Shown: one piece after another, positions 35,019 to 44,710 of the stretch
Layout: each line of letters starts with the position of its first letter
Position numbering within the stretch: position 1 is the stretch's first letter
DNA from: Corynebacterium lubricantis DSM 45231
GTDB lineage: Bacteria > Actinomycetota > Actinomycetes > Mycobacteriales > Mycobacteriaceae
Length of the DNA: 64,000 nt
Direction of reading: 5' to 3'
Assembly: GCF_000379425.1 (NCBI RefSeq)
Contig: NZ_KB902193.1
Location: forward strand, 62,001 to 126,000
Translations under genes and position numbers: made by a program
The notes under the pieces: generated by a model
What the model saw: only the letters and a program-made list of their open reading frames with translations
Told to the model about the DNA's origin: nothing
Databases searched by the model: none

Positions 35019-35693
35019 CTAAGCGTCGCGGGCGCGACGGGCGAGCCAGTTGCCTAGAGATTGAATTCCCTGCACAACGATGATCAAAATAATTACGGTA
35101 ACGAGCATCGTGAAGGTATCAAATTGCTGGTAACCGTAGCTCAGCGCAAGGTCGCCGACACCGCCACCGCCGATATAACCAGCCATTGCTGTTGCCGAAA
35201 TCAAACCAACTGTAGAAGTGGTGAGTGCCAAGATGATCGAAGCCCTAGCCTCGGGAAGCATAAAGTATCGAATGGTCTGCCACATTGTGGCGCCCATGGA
35301 TTCTGCAGCCTCAAGTATTCCGCCATCCACTTCGAGCAAAGCCTGTTCGATGAGTCGCGCAATAAACGGGGCGATGTAGATCGTCAGTGGGACAAGAGCC
35401 GCTGTTGTTCCAATCGAAGTTCCGGCGATCAACCTGGTCAGTGGCACAATAGCGACCATCAAGATCACGAAGGGCAGCGATCGAACAATATTGACCAGAA
35501 GGTTTGTCAGCGAGTAGATGAACCTATTGGGGCGAAGCCCATCAGGTCGGAAGATGACTAGAATCAGCGCAATCGGAATACCTAATAGGGCACCGATGCC
35601 AAGAGAAACCCCCACCATATAGATGGTCTCAACACCGGCGTCTATATATTGTTGCGGAGTGACGCGGGTATCAAATGTTTCCATCCAACTCAT
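35019..35693 (-). CDS. metI: Methionine ABC transporter permease
   Basis: A 224-residue permease with five to six helices and the BPD transport domain. The EAA-like coupling loop reads EAAESMGATMWQTIRYFMLPEA. It forms the membrane channel for D/L-methionine import with the MetN ATPase. It overlaps metN by 4 bp (ATGA), showing translational coupling, and is the last gene of metQ-metN-metI. Confidence 0.93.
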   Translation of the reverse strand: MSWMETFDTRVTPQQYIDAGVETIYMVGVSLGIGALLGIPIALILVIFRPDGLRPNRFIYSLTNLLVNIVRSLPFVILMVAIVPLTRLIAGTSIGTTAALVPLTIYIAPFIARLIEQALLEVDGGILEAAESMGATMWQTIRYFMLPEARASIILALTTSTVGLISATAMAGYIGGGGVGDLALSYGYQQFDTFTMLVTVIILIIVVQGIQSLGNWLARRARDA

Positions 35694-36715
35694 GGCAAGA
35701 CCTCCACGTTGAGTCCTTGTCGATTATTGAGGAGTTCGAGGGCTTCGTCGATACGTGATCTATCGGCTTGCAACCCCAACACCATCGTGCCGACAGTAGT
35801 AGCACGTAGGGGAGCGTCGGAGGCTTGGTAGAGGCTGACGCGAACCCCAAGATTTTCGAGATCGCGCAACAATGTACGGGCGGCTCCGCCGGAATGAACA
35901 ACGCGGACAAGCGTTCCTACGTCGCTGTCGCGCAACTCTTCGACGATGGATTCCGGGATACGTTGGGGTACAACGGTTTCTACGAATCGCCGAGTTAATG
36001 ATTGTTGAGGGTGCGAGAAGATGCTCTCTACAGTTCCGTTTTCAATTAGCTCACCATTTTCGAGCACCGCAACATAATCGCCGATCCGGGCGACAACATC
36101 CATTTGGTGCGTAATGATGAGGATGGTAATCCCTAGTTCCTCATTGATCTGAGTGAGCAAATCCAGGATCTGCGTAGTGGTCAGAGGGTCGAGTGCGCTC
36201 GTCGGCTCGTCGCAAAGCAATACGCGAGGATTGGTAACCAATGCACGAGCGATCCCGACACGCTGACGCTGCCCGCCTGAGAGCTGGCGTGGCCGATGTT
36301 GCGCACGATCAAGCAGACCTACGCGCTCAAGTGATTCTGAGACGCGTTGGTCGATCTCCGATTTCGGTGTGCCAGCTAAAACCAATGGCATGGCCACGTT
36401 GTCGGCAACAGTCCTAGAATTGAGCAGGTTGTAATGCTGAAATATCATCCCAACTTCTCGACGAAGCGTGCGTAACTCGGACTCATTTAACGCAGCAGGA
36501 ATTCGATCGAGAACAGTCACCTGGCCAGCCGAAGGGGTTTCCAGCCCGTTAACAGTACGGAGCAAAGTGGACTTACCTGCCCCCGATGTTCCGACGACTC
36601 CGTAGATTGACCCAGCAGGTACGTCGAAACTAATCGAATCGAGGGCAGTGATTTGCTTAGCGCTATCGCCGTAAAACCGCGAGACTCCGCGGAATTCAAC
36701 TGCAGCTTGAGTCAT
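35690..36715 (-). CDS. metN: Methionine ABC transporter ATPase
   Basis: A 341-residue ABC ATPase: Walker A at 42-50 (GTSGAGKST), signature LSGGQ at 145-149, Walker B ending D169-E170, and a C-terminal NIL domain from about 265 that in MetN proteins binds methionine and inhibits transport. It powers methionine uptake with MetI and MetQ. The gene starts 7 bp after metQ and couples to metI. Confidence 0.93.
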   Translation of the reverse strand: MTQAAVEFRGVSRFYGDSAKQITALDSISFDVPAGSIYGVVGTSGAGKSTLLRTVNGLETPSAGQVTVLDRIPAALNESELRTLRREVGMIFQHYNLLNSRTVADNVAMPLVLAGTPKSEIDQRVSESLERVGLLDRAQHRPRQLSGGQRQRVGIARALVTNPRVLLCDEPTSALDPLTTTQILDLLTQINEELGITILIITHQMDVVARIGDYVAVLENGELIENGTVESIFSHPQQSLTRRFVETVVPQRIPESIVEELRDSDVGTLVRVVHSGGAARTLLRDLENLGVRVSLYQASDAPLRATTVGTMVLGLQADRSRIDEALELLNNRQGLNVEVLP

Positions 36716-36722
36716 GAACTAC

Positions 36723-37547
36723 TTAGCTCCTCAAGGAATCTGGGATGAACCAGTAATTGTTAATGTTCTCTTCTTCGACCAACTCAAGGAAACCCGGATC
36801 GCGGTAGGCGTCACTGACGGCCTGGACCCAATCAGAATCCTCTTCGTCCGCGCGGGTAACAGCGGCCAAAATCAATTCGGGCCGGAGTTCTTCCTGGAAG
36901 AGCTGCAGATTCGGGTCGACCTTGGATGCATAAGACATGGACCCTGGGATCACGCCCCAGTCAATGTCTGGCAGCGCGCGAGGGATTGTGGCCGAATCCA
37001 TGGGCTCGATCGACAGATTATATTGATTATCCTCAATATCGTTGACCGAGAGTAAGGCTGGATCTGCGTCCGGATTAATAGTGATCCAACCGGCCTCTGC
37101 CAGCATGTTCAACGAGCGCGAAAGGTTAGATGCATCCATAGGGACTGCGACAGTTTGACCGTCTGCGACATCTTCGAGTGATGCATGGCGCTCGGAGTAG
37201 AGGCCTGCCGGAACTGTTGGGATCTCGGTGAAGTTGATCAGGTCAGAACCGGTCTCTTCGTTGAACACGCCTGTGTAGGCCGAATGCTGATCGACATTGA
37301 GATCTACCGACCCCTCTGAGACGGCAGTTGTTGCCTGCTGAAGATCAGAAAATTCGGTGTATTCGATTGTGTAGCCCCGTTCTGTGAGGATCGGGTCGAT
37401 TCCATCTTGGAAGAGCACTGAGTAAGGACCTGGTGAAGTGCCAACACGGATAGTGTCGTCATTTCCTTCGGATGACGAGCAAGAGGCAAGCCCTAAGGCG
37501 AGGGCTCCCGCACCAATGGCGGCGGTGATACGAGTGAGAAGTTTCAT
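36723..37547 (-). CDS. metQ: Methionine-binding lipoprotein
   Basis: A 274-residue NlpA/MetQ-family lipoprotein. The signal peptide ends in the lipobox LASC with Cys23, and the body follows the family pattern (RVGTSPGPYSV and the VDLNVDQHSAYTGVFN segment). It captures methionine outside the membrane for MetNI. It is the first gene of the operon, with AAAAGGA before the ATG; an McbR-like box lies about 55 bp upstream. Confidence 0.92.
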   Translation of the reverse strand: MKLLTRITAAIGAGALALGLASCSSSEGNDDTIRVGTSPGPYSVLFQDGIDPILTERGYTIEYTEFSDLQQATTAVSEGSVDLNVDQHSAYTGVFNEETGSDLINFTEIPTVPAGLYSERHASLEDVADGQTVAVPMDASNLSRSLNMLAEAGWITINPDADPALLSVNDIEDNQYNLSIEPMDSATIPRALPDIDWGVIPGSMSYASKVDPNLQLFQEELRPELILAAVTRADEEDSDWVQAVSDAYRDPGFLELVEEENINNYWFIPDSLRS

Positions 37548-37600
37548 GATCGATCCTTTTTAACGGAAAACATATGACAAATATCGGAGTCTATTTAATA

Positions 37601-37616
37601 AAGACAACTCTGTCTA
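37601..37616. promoter_or_regulatory. McbR-like box upstream of metQ
   Basis: AAGAC-AACTCT-GTCTA differs by one base from the McbR consensus of C. glutamicum as I recall it (TAGAC-N6-GTCTA). McbR is a TetR-type repressor of methionine and sulfur genes that responds to S-adenosylhomocysteine. The regulator gene itself is not in the window. Confidence 0.65.
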
Positions 37617-37729
37617 TATAGGGTAGGTCGATTGGTACCCCCGATGGTCAATTAGTCCATCCAATTTTTGGCTACCGCGCTAAGAGGATCTTTCAATTTC
37701 TAACCCTGATTTTTGCTACCCTCACGACT

Positions 37730-38533
37730 ATGACTTCGGACACACAATCAGGGACTCAAAACTCATACTTCGTAGCACTTGGCGAGGATCGGTATATGCC
37801 CACTGCGCATGCAAGCGGTGCATGGCGAGAGGACGAACTCCATCTAGCGCCAGTCGCAGGCTTAGTAATTCACCATATGGAACGCTGGCGTCAGGAAAAC
37901 ATTGACCCCTCGTTGACATTTAGCCGATTCAGCATGGACATCCTCGGCCAGATTGGTCGCGAGGAAATCCAATTAAGCACCGAAGTGCTTCGACCTGGAC
38001 GCACGATTGAACTGATTGAAACCACCGCTGTGATTGCTGGCAGGGCCACGATTCGGGCGCGTGCGTGGTTGCTGCAGAATGGCGATACATCTTCCGTTGT
38101 GGGCGAAGAATTTGATGCGCTTCCTCGATTTGAAGAATGCGAAGATGTTACAGGCGAGCTGGGGTGGCCTGGTGGCTTTATTGCGAGCGTAAAGGCCGCG
38201 CAAGCCCCGGGGCGGCGCCCAGGGCGGAACAAGATCTGGATTACCTCCGAACTCCCACTTGTGGAAGGAGAGGAGGCTCAGCCGCTAGCGGAGTTCTGCA
38301 AGTTATTGGACACGGCAAACGGCGTCGCCGTGCGTCAAAAACCAGAGGAGTGGATGTACCCCAATGTCGATCTCACCTTCCACATCTTCCGTGAGCCGCA
38401 GGGAATTCAAATGGGATTGGACACCCGCGTGGCTTTCGGGGCCAACGGCATCGGATTAACCAGCTCGGTAGTCCATGATGCCGAAGGCCCCGTGGGCACG
38501 CTTAATCAGTCCTTGACGTTGAGGAAACTCTAG
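37730..38533 (+). CDS. Thioesterase-family (TesB-like double hotdog) protein
   Basis: A 267-residue protein built of two hotdog halves, with ASGAWREDELHLAP, RPGRTIELIETTAVIAGR and, in the second half, a LLDTANGVAVRQ turn and WMYPNVDLTFHIFREP. Family members hydrolyse acyl-CoA thioesters, and this form is common in actinobacteria with unknown acyl specificity. It is divergent from metQ and has no clear Shine-Dalgarno site, so the transcript may be leaderless. Confidence 0.8.
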   Translation: MTSDTQSGTQNSYFVALGEDRYMPTAHASGAWREDELHLAPVAGLVIHHMERWRQENIDPSLTFSRFSMDILGQIGREEIQLSTEVLRPGRTIELIETTAVIAGRATIRARAWLLQNGDTSSVVGEEFDALPRFEECEDVTGELGWPGGFIASVKAAQAPGRRPGRNKIWITSELPLVEGEEAQPLAEFCKLLDTANGVAVRQKPEEWMYPNVDLTFHIFREPQGIQMGLDTRVAFGANGIGLTSSVVHDAEGPVGTLNQSLTLRKL

Positions 38534-38537
38534 GTTT

Positions 38538-39590
38538 CTACTTTTCGCCGTGAGGGACGATGACTGCTCGGCCGGCGATCTTGCCGTCGACAAGCGCTTG
38601 GTAAGCCTCGAGCGCATCGTCGAGGGAATAAGTGGTGACCTGTGGCTTGATCTGGCCAGCCTTGTACATATCTACGACCTCGTGGAGTTCCTCGACGGTG
38701 CCCCAGTAGGTGTTGACTAGTTCGGCTTCGTAAGGGGTGGTCATAAACGCCCAGTCGTAGGTAGAGAGGTCGCCGATTCCAACGATGGTGACTCGCCCTT
38801 GAACTGCGGCCGACTGCATAGCGGTTTTGACGGTCGCGCCAACTCCGACGAAGTCGAATACAGCGTCGGCGCCCTTTCCGCCGGTGATCTCACGGATCTT
38901 TGCGACCTGATCTTCGCCCCCGGGCACGGTGACGGCTCCGAGTTCTTCTGCCGCGGCCATGGCCTCTGGCTTCATGTCGGTAGCAATGACTGTAGCGCCG
39001 GTGAGTGCCTTGAGAATCTGCACACCGACCAGGCCAAGTCCGCCGAGGCCGATGACGAGCGCCGTCTTGCCACCGCCGTTGAGGTGGGGAAGTGCCAGCT
39101 TGATAGCGTGGTATGGGGTCAGACCTGCGTCAGAGAGCGGGGCTGCATTGATGGGATCTGCATCGCCGAGCGGAATCAGGTTGCGCGCCGGGGCGATGAC
39201 GTATTCCGCCATGCCTCCGTCGAGCCCAAGACCCACGCCTGAGTAAGGCATGTCCGCTGCGTTTTCACAGTAGGTGTCCTGGCCGCGGGTGCAGGCGCGA
39301 CAGACTCCGCAGCCAACCGGGCCGTACACCAAGTAGGCTGCGCCGATTTCAATGCCTTTGACACCTTCGCCGAGTTCTTCGGCCCAGCCGGAGTTTTCGT
39401 GACCCAGGGTGAACTCTGGGTCCATTTTGGGATTGAGGCCTTCTTCGAATTCATTGAAGACAGCAACATCGGAGTGGCAGGCGCCAGCTCCCGCAACTTT
39501 TAGGAGAACTTCACCTGGTCCTGGGGTGGGTTTTTCAATGTCTTTGAGCTCGGGAAAAGTTTTATAGCCAACGTGGCGGACGGCTTTCAT
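38538..39590 (-). CDS. Zinc-dependent alcohol dehydrogenase
   Basis: A 350-residue medium-chain dehydrogenase with catalytic zinc ligands C38 (ACHSD) and H64-E65 (GHE), and a structural zinc site of C94, C97, C100 and C108. The NAD-binding motif is GLGGLGLVG near residue 180. It probably oxidises a primary or secondary alcohol with NAD+. It is divergent from the P450-1 operon across a palindrome-bearing region, so its substrate may be an alcohol made by that P450. Confidence 0.87.
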   Translation of the reverse strand: MKAVRHVGYKTFPELKDIEKPTPGPGEVLLKVAGAGACHSDVAVFNEFEEGLNPKMDPEFTLGHENSGWAEELGEGVKGIEIGAAYLVYGPVGCGVCRACTRGQDTYCENAADMPYSGVGLGLDGGMAEYVIAPARNLIPLGDADPINAAPLSDAGLTPYHAIKLALPHLNGGGKTALVIGLGGLGLVGVQILKALTGATVIATDMKPEAMAAAEELGAVTVPGGEDQVAKIREITGGKGADAVFDFVGVGATVKTAMQSAAVQGRVTIVGIGDLSTYDWAFMTTPYEAELVNTYWGTVEELHEVVDMYKAGQIKPQVTTYSLDDALEAYQALVDGKIAGRAVIVPHGEK

Positions 39591-39699
39591 GGGGATCTTC
39601 CTCTCAAAAAACTTCGGGGGAATTACACCTTCAACGCTACTTTCCTTAATGAAAAACCGCAGGCAGATGGCTTTTTGGAAACCATTTTCATGTTTTCAC

Positions 39700-39713
39700 T
39701 TTACAAGTGTAAA
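39700..39713. promoter_or_regulatory. Palindrome between alcohol dehydrogenase and P450-1
   Basis: TTTACA-AG-TGTAAA is a perfect inverted repeat in the divergent promoter region and a candidate site for the TetR-type regulator at 44119-44673. Confidence 0.5.
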
Positions 39714-39717
39714 CCGA

Positions 39718-39738
39718 ATGTGAAAGTATGTCTCACAT
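39718..39738. promoter_or_regulatory. Second dyad, ATGTGA-N9-TCACAT
   Basis: Perfect 6-bp arms with a 9-bp spacer. The half-sites recall the CRP-type GlxR box (TGTGA-N6-TCACA) but the spacer is three bases too long, so the binding protein is uncertain. Confidence 0.35.
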
Positions 39739-39804
39739 CACACGCTGATAGCTGGTGTGGTTGCACGAACACTTTCGCTACTCCCAGAGATTCAAGGAAA
39801 ACCT

Positions 39805-42033
39805 ATGAGCTCACGCACCGTTTCCAAATGTCCCTTTGCTCATGGCTTTGATGCCATGGGCGATGCCTACTACCGTGACCCAGCCTCGCATTTTGCGGAG
39901 TTTCGCGAGGAGACCCCAACCTTCTTTTACCCGTATTTGAACGCGTGGATCGTCAATAAGCACGAAGACGCGATGACCGTCCTCGGCGACTGGAAGAAAT
40001 TCTCATCCGCTGCAAACTCTTCGACCATCGAAGTCCCTGAGAAATACCAGGAGTTCATCTCCGGCGAGCTCATTTCGCGCGTGCTTGTTGGTTCCGACCC
40101 GCAAGGCCACACCACTGCCCGTGGCGTCGCACAGCTCGGATTTCTGCAGGAAGACATGGATGCTCTCCAGCCTGAGATCGAAGCCCGTGCGCATCGCATC
40201 ATTGACAAGTTTGAAAACAACGGTTCCGGCAATTTACTCGAGGACTACTGCCTCGAGCTCACCACCCAGACTTTGCTCGCCCACATGGGCCTCGATTACT
40301 CCTGGGATCCGACGATTCGCCAGCTTCGCGACGACTTTTTCGCCGTTCTCGCCTCTGCTCAGGAGCCGCTTCCCGAGCCGCAACGCTCCGAGGTCTGGGA
40401 GCGCTACGTTGACGGCAACCTTAAGCTGCGCAAAGTTGTCGAGGAACGTCGCGAGTCTACCGAGCGCGACCTGATCTCCATCATGGCTTCTCAGAAGGAT
40501 GAAGAGGGAAACTACTTCCTCGATGCCGACCAGATCGCCATTCATCTCACCGAGTTCTGCGCAGCAGGCACTGACACCACCGCCCAGGCTATGGCGAATG
40601 CAGTGCTTTTCTTAAACAAGAACCCGGAGGCGCTCCAGGATGCCCTACTTGAACCAGAGCTGTGGCCGCGAGTTTTTGAGGAGACGGTCCGTCGTCGCCC
40701 TTCGTCGACCTTCGCGTCCCGGCAGGCGATGATCGATACCGAACTCAGCGGTGCCAAAATTGAAAAGGGCGACATGGTGTGGATCGCCCTATCCTCGGTA
40801 AATACTGACCCGGATTACCAAGAGCGTCCATTTGAATTCGACATTCACCGCCCAGATCCGCAGGATCATATGTCGTTTTCCACCGGCCGTCACAAGTGCC
40901 TAGGTAACCCGCTGGCCCGCGTCCAAGGCTCCACCGGCCTCAAGGTGCTCTTCGAGCGCCTCCCATCTGTCACCGTTGATGACCCAGATTCCCTCGACTT
41001 TGTTCGCATGGCGCTGCTTCCTGCCCGTCGCTCCCTGAACGTTCACTGGGACCTCGAGGATATTGAGCGCTCCAAACAGAACACCGTGCGCACCCTTGAT
41101 CTGCGCATCGCCGAGCGTATCGACGAGTCTGAGGGCGTCGTCTCTCTGCGTCTCGAGCATCCAGACGGTGGCGAGCTGCCCCAGTGGAAGCCGGGCGCAC
41201 ACATCGACCTGCACTTGCCTGGTGAATTGGTCCGCCAGTACTCGCTGTCCGGAGACTGTGATGATCGCTCGTCGTACCGGGTGGGCGTGCTGCGTGAACC
41301 AGCAGGCCGTGGAGGTTCTGCCGCAGTGCATGACGAGCTCCACGAGGGCGGAAACGTGACCGTCTCGTGGCCACGAAACAACTTCCGCTTCGCAGATTCC
41401 CCGAGCTACCTGTTCATTGCTGGTGGCATTGGCATCACCCCAATCTTGGCCATGATCCGCGAAGCTGAACGCGATGGCAAGGATTGGCGTCTGCTCTACG
41501 GAGGTCGCACCCGCAGCTCGATGGCCTTCCTGGACGAACTTGCCATCTACGGTGACCGAGTCACGCTGGTGCCACAAGACGAGATGGGTCACCTCGACCT
41601 GCCTTCGGCGCTCGACGAAGTTGCACCAGACACACTGATCTACACCTGTGGGCCTGAGGGCTTATTGCAAGCGGTGGAGAAAACCTCCGCACACTGGCCG
41701 AAGGGAAGCCTGCGACTCGAGCGTTTCGCTCCGAAGGTGATCGAGCGCGATGGTGACGACACCTCTTTCGAGGTCGAGTTCTCCTCGACGGGTGTGACAC
41801 TGATGGTGGACGCGAAGGAGTCCATTCTGGAGGCAGCAAGTCGTGCCGGTGTCAACGTGATCTCCTCCTGCGAGGAGGGCACGTGCGGAACCTGTGAGAC
41901 CCGCATCATTTCGGGAGAAGCAGACCACCGAGATTCCATCCTCACTGAGGACGAGCAGGCCGAAAACGACACCATGATGATTTGTGTTTCCCGGGCAGCA
42001 AAGGGTTGCAACAAGCTCGTCCTCGAGCGCTAA
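39805..42033 (+). CDS. Self-sufficient P450-reductase-ferredoxin fusion (P450-1)
   Basis: A 742-residue class VII (CYP116B-like) monooxygenase. Residues 1-410 are the P450, with I-helix AAGTDTTAQ (253-261), the E293-x2-R296 pair and heme ligand C365 in FSTGRHKCLG. Residues about 430-640 are an FMN/NAD(P)H reductase of the phthalate dioxygenase reductase type (RQYSL, GGIGITPI, CGPEG). The C-terminal [2Fe-2S] domain has C689, C694, C697 and C727. One chain thus carries out the whole hydroxylation cycle. AAGGAAA precedes the start at 39805. It leads an operon with an SDR and a serine hydrolase. Confidence 0.92.
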   Translation: MSSRTVSKCPFAHGFDAMGDAYYRDPASHFAEFREETPTFFYPYLNAWIVNKHEDAMTVLGDWKKFSSAANSSTIEVPEKYQEFISGELISRVLVGSDPQGHTTARGVAQLGFLQEDMDALQPEIEARAHRIIDKFENNGSGNLLEDYCLELTTQTLLAHMGLDYSWDPTIRQLRDDFFAVLASAQEPLPEPQRSEVWERYVDGNLKLRKVVEERRESTERDLISIMASQKDEEGNYFLDADQIAIHLTEFCAAGTDTTAQAMANAVLFLNKNPEALQDALLEPELWPRVFEETVRRRPSSTFASRQAMIDTELSGAKIEKGDMVWIALSSVNTDPDYQERPFEFDIHRPDPQDHMSFSTGRHKCLGNPLARVQGSTGLKVLFERLPSVTVDDPDSLDFVRMALLPARRSLNVHWDLEDIERSKQNTVRTLDLRIAERIDESEGVVSLRLEHPDGGELPQWKPGAHIDLHLPGELVRQYSLSGDCDDRSSYRVGVLREPAGRGGSAAVHDELHEGGNVTVSWPRNNFRFADSPSYLFIAGGIGITPILAMIREAERDGKDWRLLYGGRTRSSMAFLDELAIYGDRVTLVPQDEMGHLDLPSALDEVAPDTLIYTCGPEGLLQAVEKTSAHWPKGSLRLERFAPKVIERDGDDTSFEVEFSSTGVTLMVDAKESILEAASRAGVNVISSCEEGTCGTCETRIISGEADHRDSILTEDEQAENDTMMICVSRAAKGCNKLVLER

Positions 42034-42072
42034 TTAGGTACATATTTCAGATTCAAGAAAGCAGGATTATTC

Positions 42073-42891
42073 ATGAGTGATCAAAAGCTGGCAGGTAAAG
42101 TCGCCGTAGTTTCCGGAGCGGGTTCCGGAATGGGCCTGGCAACCGTTCGGGCATTGGCCGAGGAAGGCGCGACTGTCTACGCTCTCGATGTCTCCCAAGA
42201 TAAGCTCGACCAGGAATTCAGAGATGGATCTGCCACCCCGATCAAGGCTGATATTTCTGATTCCGCAGCAGTAAAGGAAGTGTTCAAACAGGTCGAGGAA
42301 GATCACGGGAAGCTGGACATCCTTGTGAACGCAGCTGGAGTGGCCATGCCCACTCGCGAAGCAAACGAGCGCGTCGATGCCATTAACCACACAATGATTG
42401 AGGCTGCCAAGAAAGGCGAGACCTACAATCCAGAGTTCTTCGAAGACATTAGCGACGAAGAATTCGACCGCGCGATTCGTATCAACTTGCACGGCACTTT
42501 TTATATGATCCGCTCTGCAGTGCCGTTGCTGAAGAAAGCCGGTGGCGGCGCGATTACTAACTTTGCCTCGGTGGCAGGATTGGTTTCCTTGCCCATGCCG
42601 GCCTACTACCCGGCCTCGAAGGCAGCGATCGTGGGCATGACTCGCTCGTCGGCAGGCGAGCTTGCTCCCTTCAATATTCGCGTCAACGCGCTTGCTCCGG
42701 CCGGCATTAACACCGCATTGCTCAAGCAGTCCGGTGACGAGCACGTGCAGGCATTGCTGGCGATGCAGCCGCTCAAGCGTGTGGCTGATCCAGAGGAGAT
42801 CGCGCAGACCCTGGTGTTCCTGTCTTCTGATGCAGGTGCGCACTACACCGGCCAGATCTTGTCGCCTTCCGGTGGCGCGTTCCTCGCGTAA
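42073..42891 (+). CDS. Short-chain dehydrogenase/reductase in the P450-1 operon
   Basis: A 272-residue classical SDR with SGAGSGMGLAT, NAAG, and catalytic YYPASKAA. An insert of about 30 residues after NAAGVAMP is larger than usual. It lies 39 bp after P450-1 and 41 bp before the hydrolase, each with its own ribosome site, so it probably oxidises the P450 product (alcohol to ketone). The substrate is unknown. Confidence 0.87.
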   Translation: MSDQKLAGKVAVVSGAGSGMGLATVRALAEEGATVYALDVSQDKLDQEFRDGSATPIKADISDSAAVKEVFKQVEEDHGKLDILVNAAGVAMPTREANERVDAINHTMIEAAKKGETYNPEFFEDISDEEFDRAIRINLHGTFYMIRSAVPLLKKAGGGAITNFASVAGLVSLPMPAYYPASKAAIVGMTRSSAGELAPFNIRVNALAPAGINTALLKQSGDEHVQALLAMQPLKRVADPEEIAQTLVFLSSDAGAHYTGQILSPSGGAFLA

Positions 42892-42932
42892 GCCGACATA
42901 ACACTCATTCCAACTTTCTTAAGGAGAACACC

Positions 42933-44087
42933 ATGGCATTTGATCTAAAACAACTACAGCGCGTTGAAGACCAGATTCAGCACGATATCGACAGCGAACT
43001 GTGCGACGGTGTCAACGTCATCATCGCTCAGGGTGGAGAAATTGCCCTGCAGGGCACCTATGGATTTGCGGAGCGCGCGATCGGACGTGAGTCCAAACGT
43101 GACGACATTTACCGCATCCTTTCCCTGTCCAAGGGCTTTACCAACGGCTTGGTCTACCGCGCACTTTCGGAGGGCAAGCTTGCCCTGTCGACCCGCGTGA
43201 TTGACGTGATCCCGGAGTTCCTGGGTACTGATCCTTTCCATATGCTGCGCAAGGACCAGATCAATGTGTGGCACCTACTCACTCACACGGCAGGAATGCC
43301 CTCGACCCCAAATCCGGGCCTAGGACCGGACCGTTTTGGCGTGCTTGCCGACGTCATCGAGGCGCTTTCCACTGTCGATGCTGTATTTGATGCTGGCACC
43401 AAGGTGAACTACTCGCCATCGATCAACCATGCGCTACTGGGGGAGATGGTTCGTCGTGTTTACGGTTATGATCACTTCCGGGATGCTGCGCGCGAGCTCC
43501 TTTTCGATCCATTGGGCATGAACGAAACCGCTTTCGGCTTGCCAGCTGAGCGCGCGGATCGGGTTGTCCCGCTGAAGGTGTATGTCCACCCCGAGGGATT
43601 CCTCTCCGCTGACGACATCGAGATTCTGAATGATGTCATCATCGGTGACAACGAGATGCCATGGGTGGGAGCAACAACCACAATCGACGACGTGTTCAAG
43701 TACGTTGAACTGCTCCGCAAGAAGGGCGAGCATGACGGCGAGCAGCTCATCGGCCGCCAGGTCATTGAGGAAGCGACCCGTATCCAGACTGGTGACATGA
43801 TCAACGAGCTCTACGCAGGTGTGAACGCGGGTCGTGGTTGGTTGCCTCCGAAGGGAAATTTCGGTCTTGGCGTGGTCATGTCCGGTGTGGGTCACGCACC
43901 GAACTTCTTCGGTCCATTCACTTCGCCGGATGCCTTTGGGAATAACGGTGCAGGTTCCACCCTCTATTGGGTCGACCCAACAAATGATGTGTCGTTCGTA
44001 TTCTTGTCCTCGGGCGTTTTGGACGAGGCCGACAATGTCGAGCGCTTCCAGCGCTTGTCGACGATGGTTTCTGCCGCCATCAAGTAA
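42933..44087 (+). CDS. Beta-lactamase-fold serine hydrolase/esterase
   Basis: A 384-residue class C beta-lactamase/EstB-like protein. The serine-lysine pair is S64-L-S-K67, the tyrosine motif is YSPSINHALLGE, and a late GAGSTLYWVDP stands in place of KTG. There is no signal peptide, so it acts inside the cell, more likely on an ester or lactone than on antibiotics. TAAGGAG precedes the ATG. In context with a P450 and dehydrogenases it could open a lactone or ester formed in the pathway. Confidence 0.85.
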   Translation: MAFDLKQLQRVEDQIQHDIDSELCDGVNVIIAQGGEIALQGTYGFAERAIGRESKRDDIYRILSLSKGFTNGLVYRALSEGKLALSTRVIDVIPEFLGTDPFHMLRKDQINVWHLLTHTAGMPSTPNPGLGPDRFGVLADVIEALSTVDAVFDAGTKVNYSPSINHALLGEMVRRVYGYDHFRDAARELLFDPLGMNETAFGLPAERADRVVPLKVYVHPEGFLSADDIEILNDVIIGDNEMPWVGATTTIDDVFKYVELLRKKGEHDGEQLIGRQVIEEATRIQTGDMINELYAGVNAGRGWLPPKGNFGLGVVMSGVGHAPNFFGPFTSPDAFGNNGAGSTLYWVDPTNDVSFVFLSSGVLDEADNVERFQRLSTMVSAAIK

Positions 44088-44118
44088 TTACGCCAGTGAA
44101 GCACAGCCGAGCAGTGGG

Positions 44119-44673
44119 TCAAGACAGCGCGACGACCCACTGCTCGGTCAGGTTTTTCATTACCTGTTCTTCGTTGTCTAAGAAACCCCGGCCGTAGAGA
44201 AAATAGAAACTGCGATCAGTTCCCAGAAAGAGGTTGACGAATTTCAAGCGAAAGCCATAATCGTCGCCTCCTGGGAAGTTTTCCGCGATGGCGTTTATCA
44301 TGGTGAGCCATTCTCGGGCGACGTGCTTGTCTTCGGCGACGGCTTGCTCGATGGCCAGGAATTCCTCGGAGCTATTAATCCAGGTCTGGGCGAGGCTCTC
44401 CAACCAAGGACGAACATACTCGGCAGAGTACTCGGGCGCTTTACCCAGTTCGAGTACCAATTCGCGCAGATCCAGCCGGACCGTGCTGAGGTGCTCCAGC
44501 ACAATGGCGGGCTTGTTCGGGAAGTGCTGATACAGCGCGGTGCGACTGAAACCTGCGCGCGTAGCAATCTGGTTCATGCTCGTTGCGTTGTAGCCCTGCT
44601 CGCGAAAAAGGTCAAAAGCGGTCGCGAGAAAATGCTGGTGCGTCTCAGCCTGTTGTTTCTCCCGTAGATTCAT
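44119..44673 (-). CDS. TetR-family regulator beside the P450-1 operon
   Basis: A 184-residue TetR protein (NATSMNQIATRAGFSRTALYQHFPNK). Its whole length resembles the regulator at 48708: both start MNxxExQxAET and both end with a FYFLY segment and QW near the C-terminus. It converges on the hydrolase gene. It is inferred to control P450-1, perhaps through the palindrome at 39700. AGAGG precedes the ATG. Confidence 0.87.
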   Translation of the reverse strand: MNLREKQQAETHQHFLATAFDLFREQGYNATSMNQIATRAGFSRTALYQHFPNKPAIVLEHLSTVRLDLRELVLELGKAPEYSAEYVRPWLESLAQTWINSSEEFLAIEQAVAEDKHVAREWLTMINAIAENFPGGDDYGFRLKFVNLFLGTDRSFYFLYGRGFLDNEEQVMKNLTEQWVVALS

Positions 44674-44710
44674 CGCCTCTTAGAGTACTTGATTGCAGGT
44701 AGGGATATCC

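Noticed and set aside
37548..37729. Possible SAM riboswitch before metQ
   Set aside because: No conserved helices of S-box or other SAM-binding RNAs are visible; an McbR-like box explains regulation better.
39718..39738. GlxR binding site
   Set aside because: Half-sites fit but the spacer is 9 bp, not 6, so it is listed only as an unassigned dyad.
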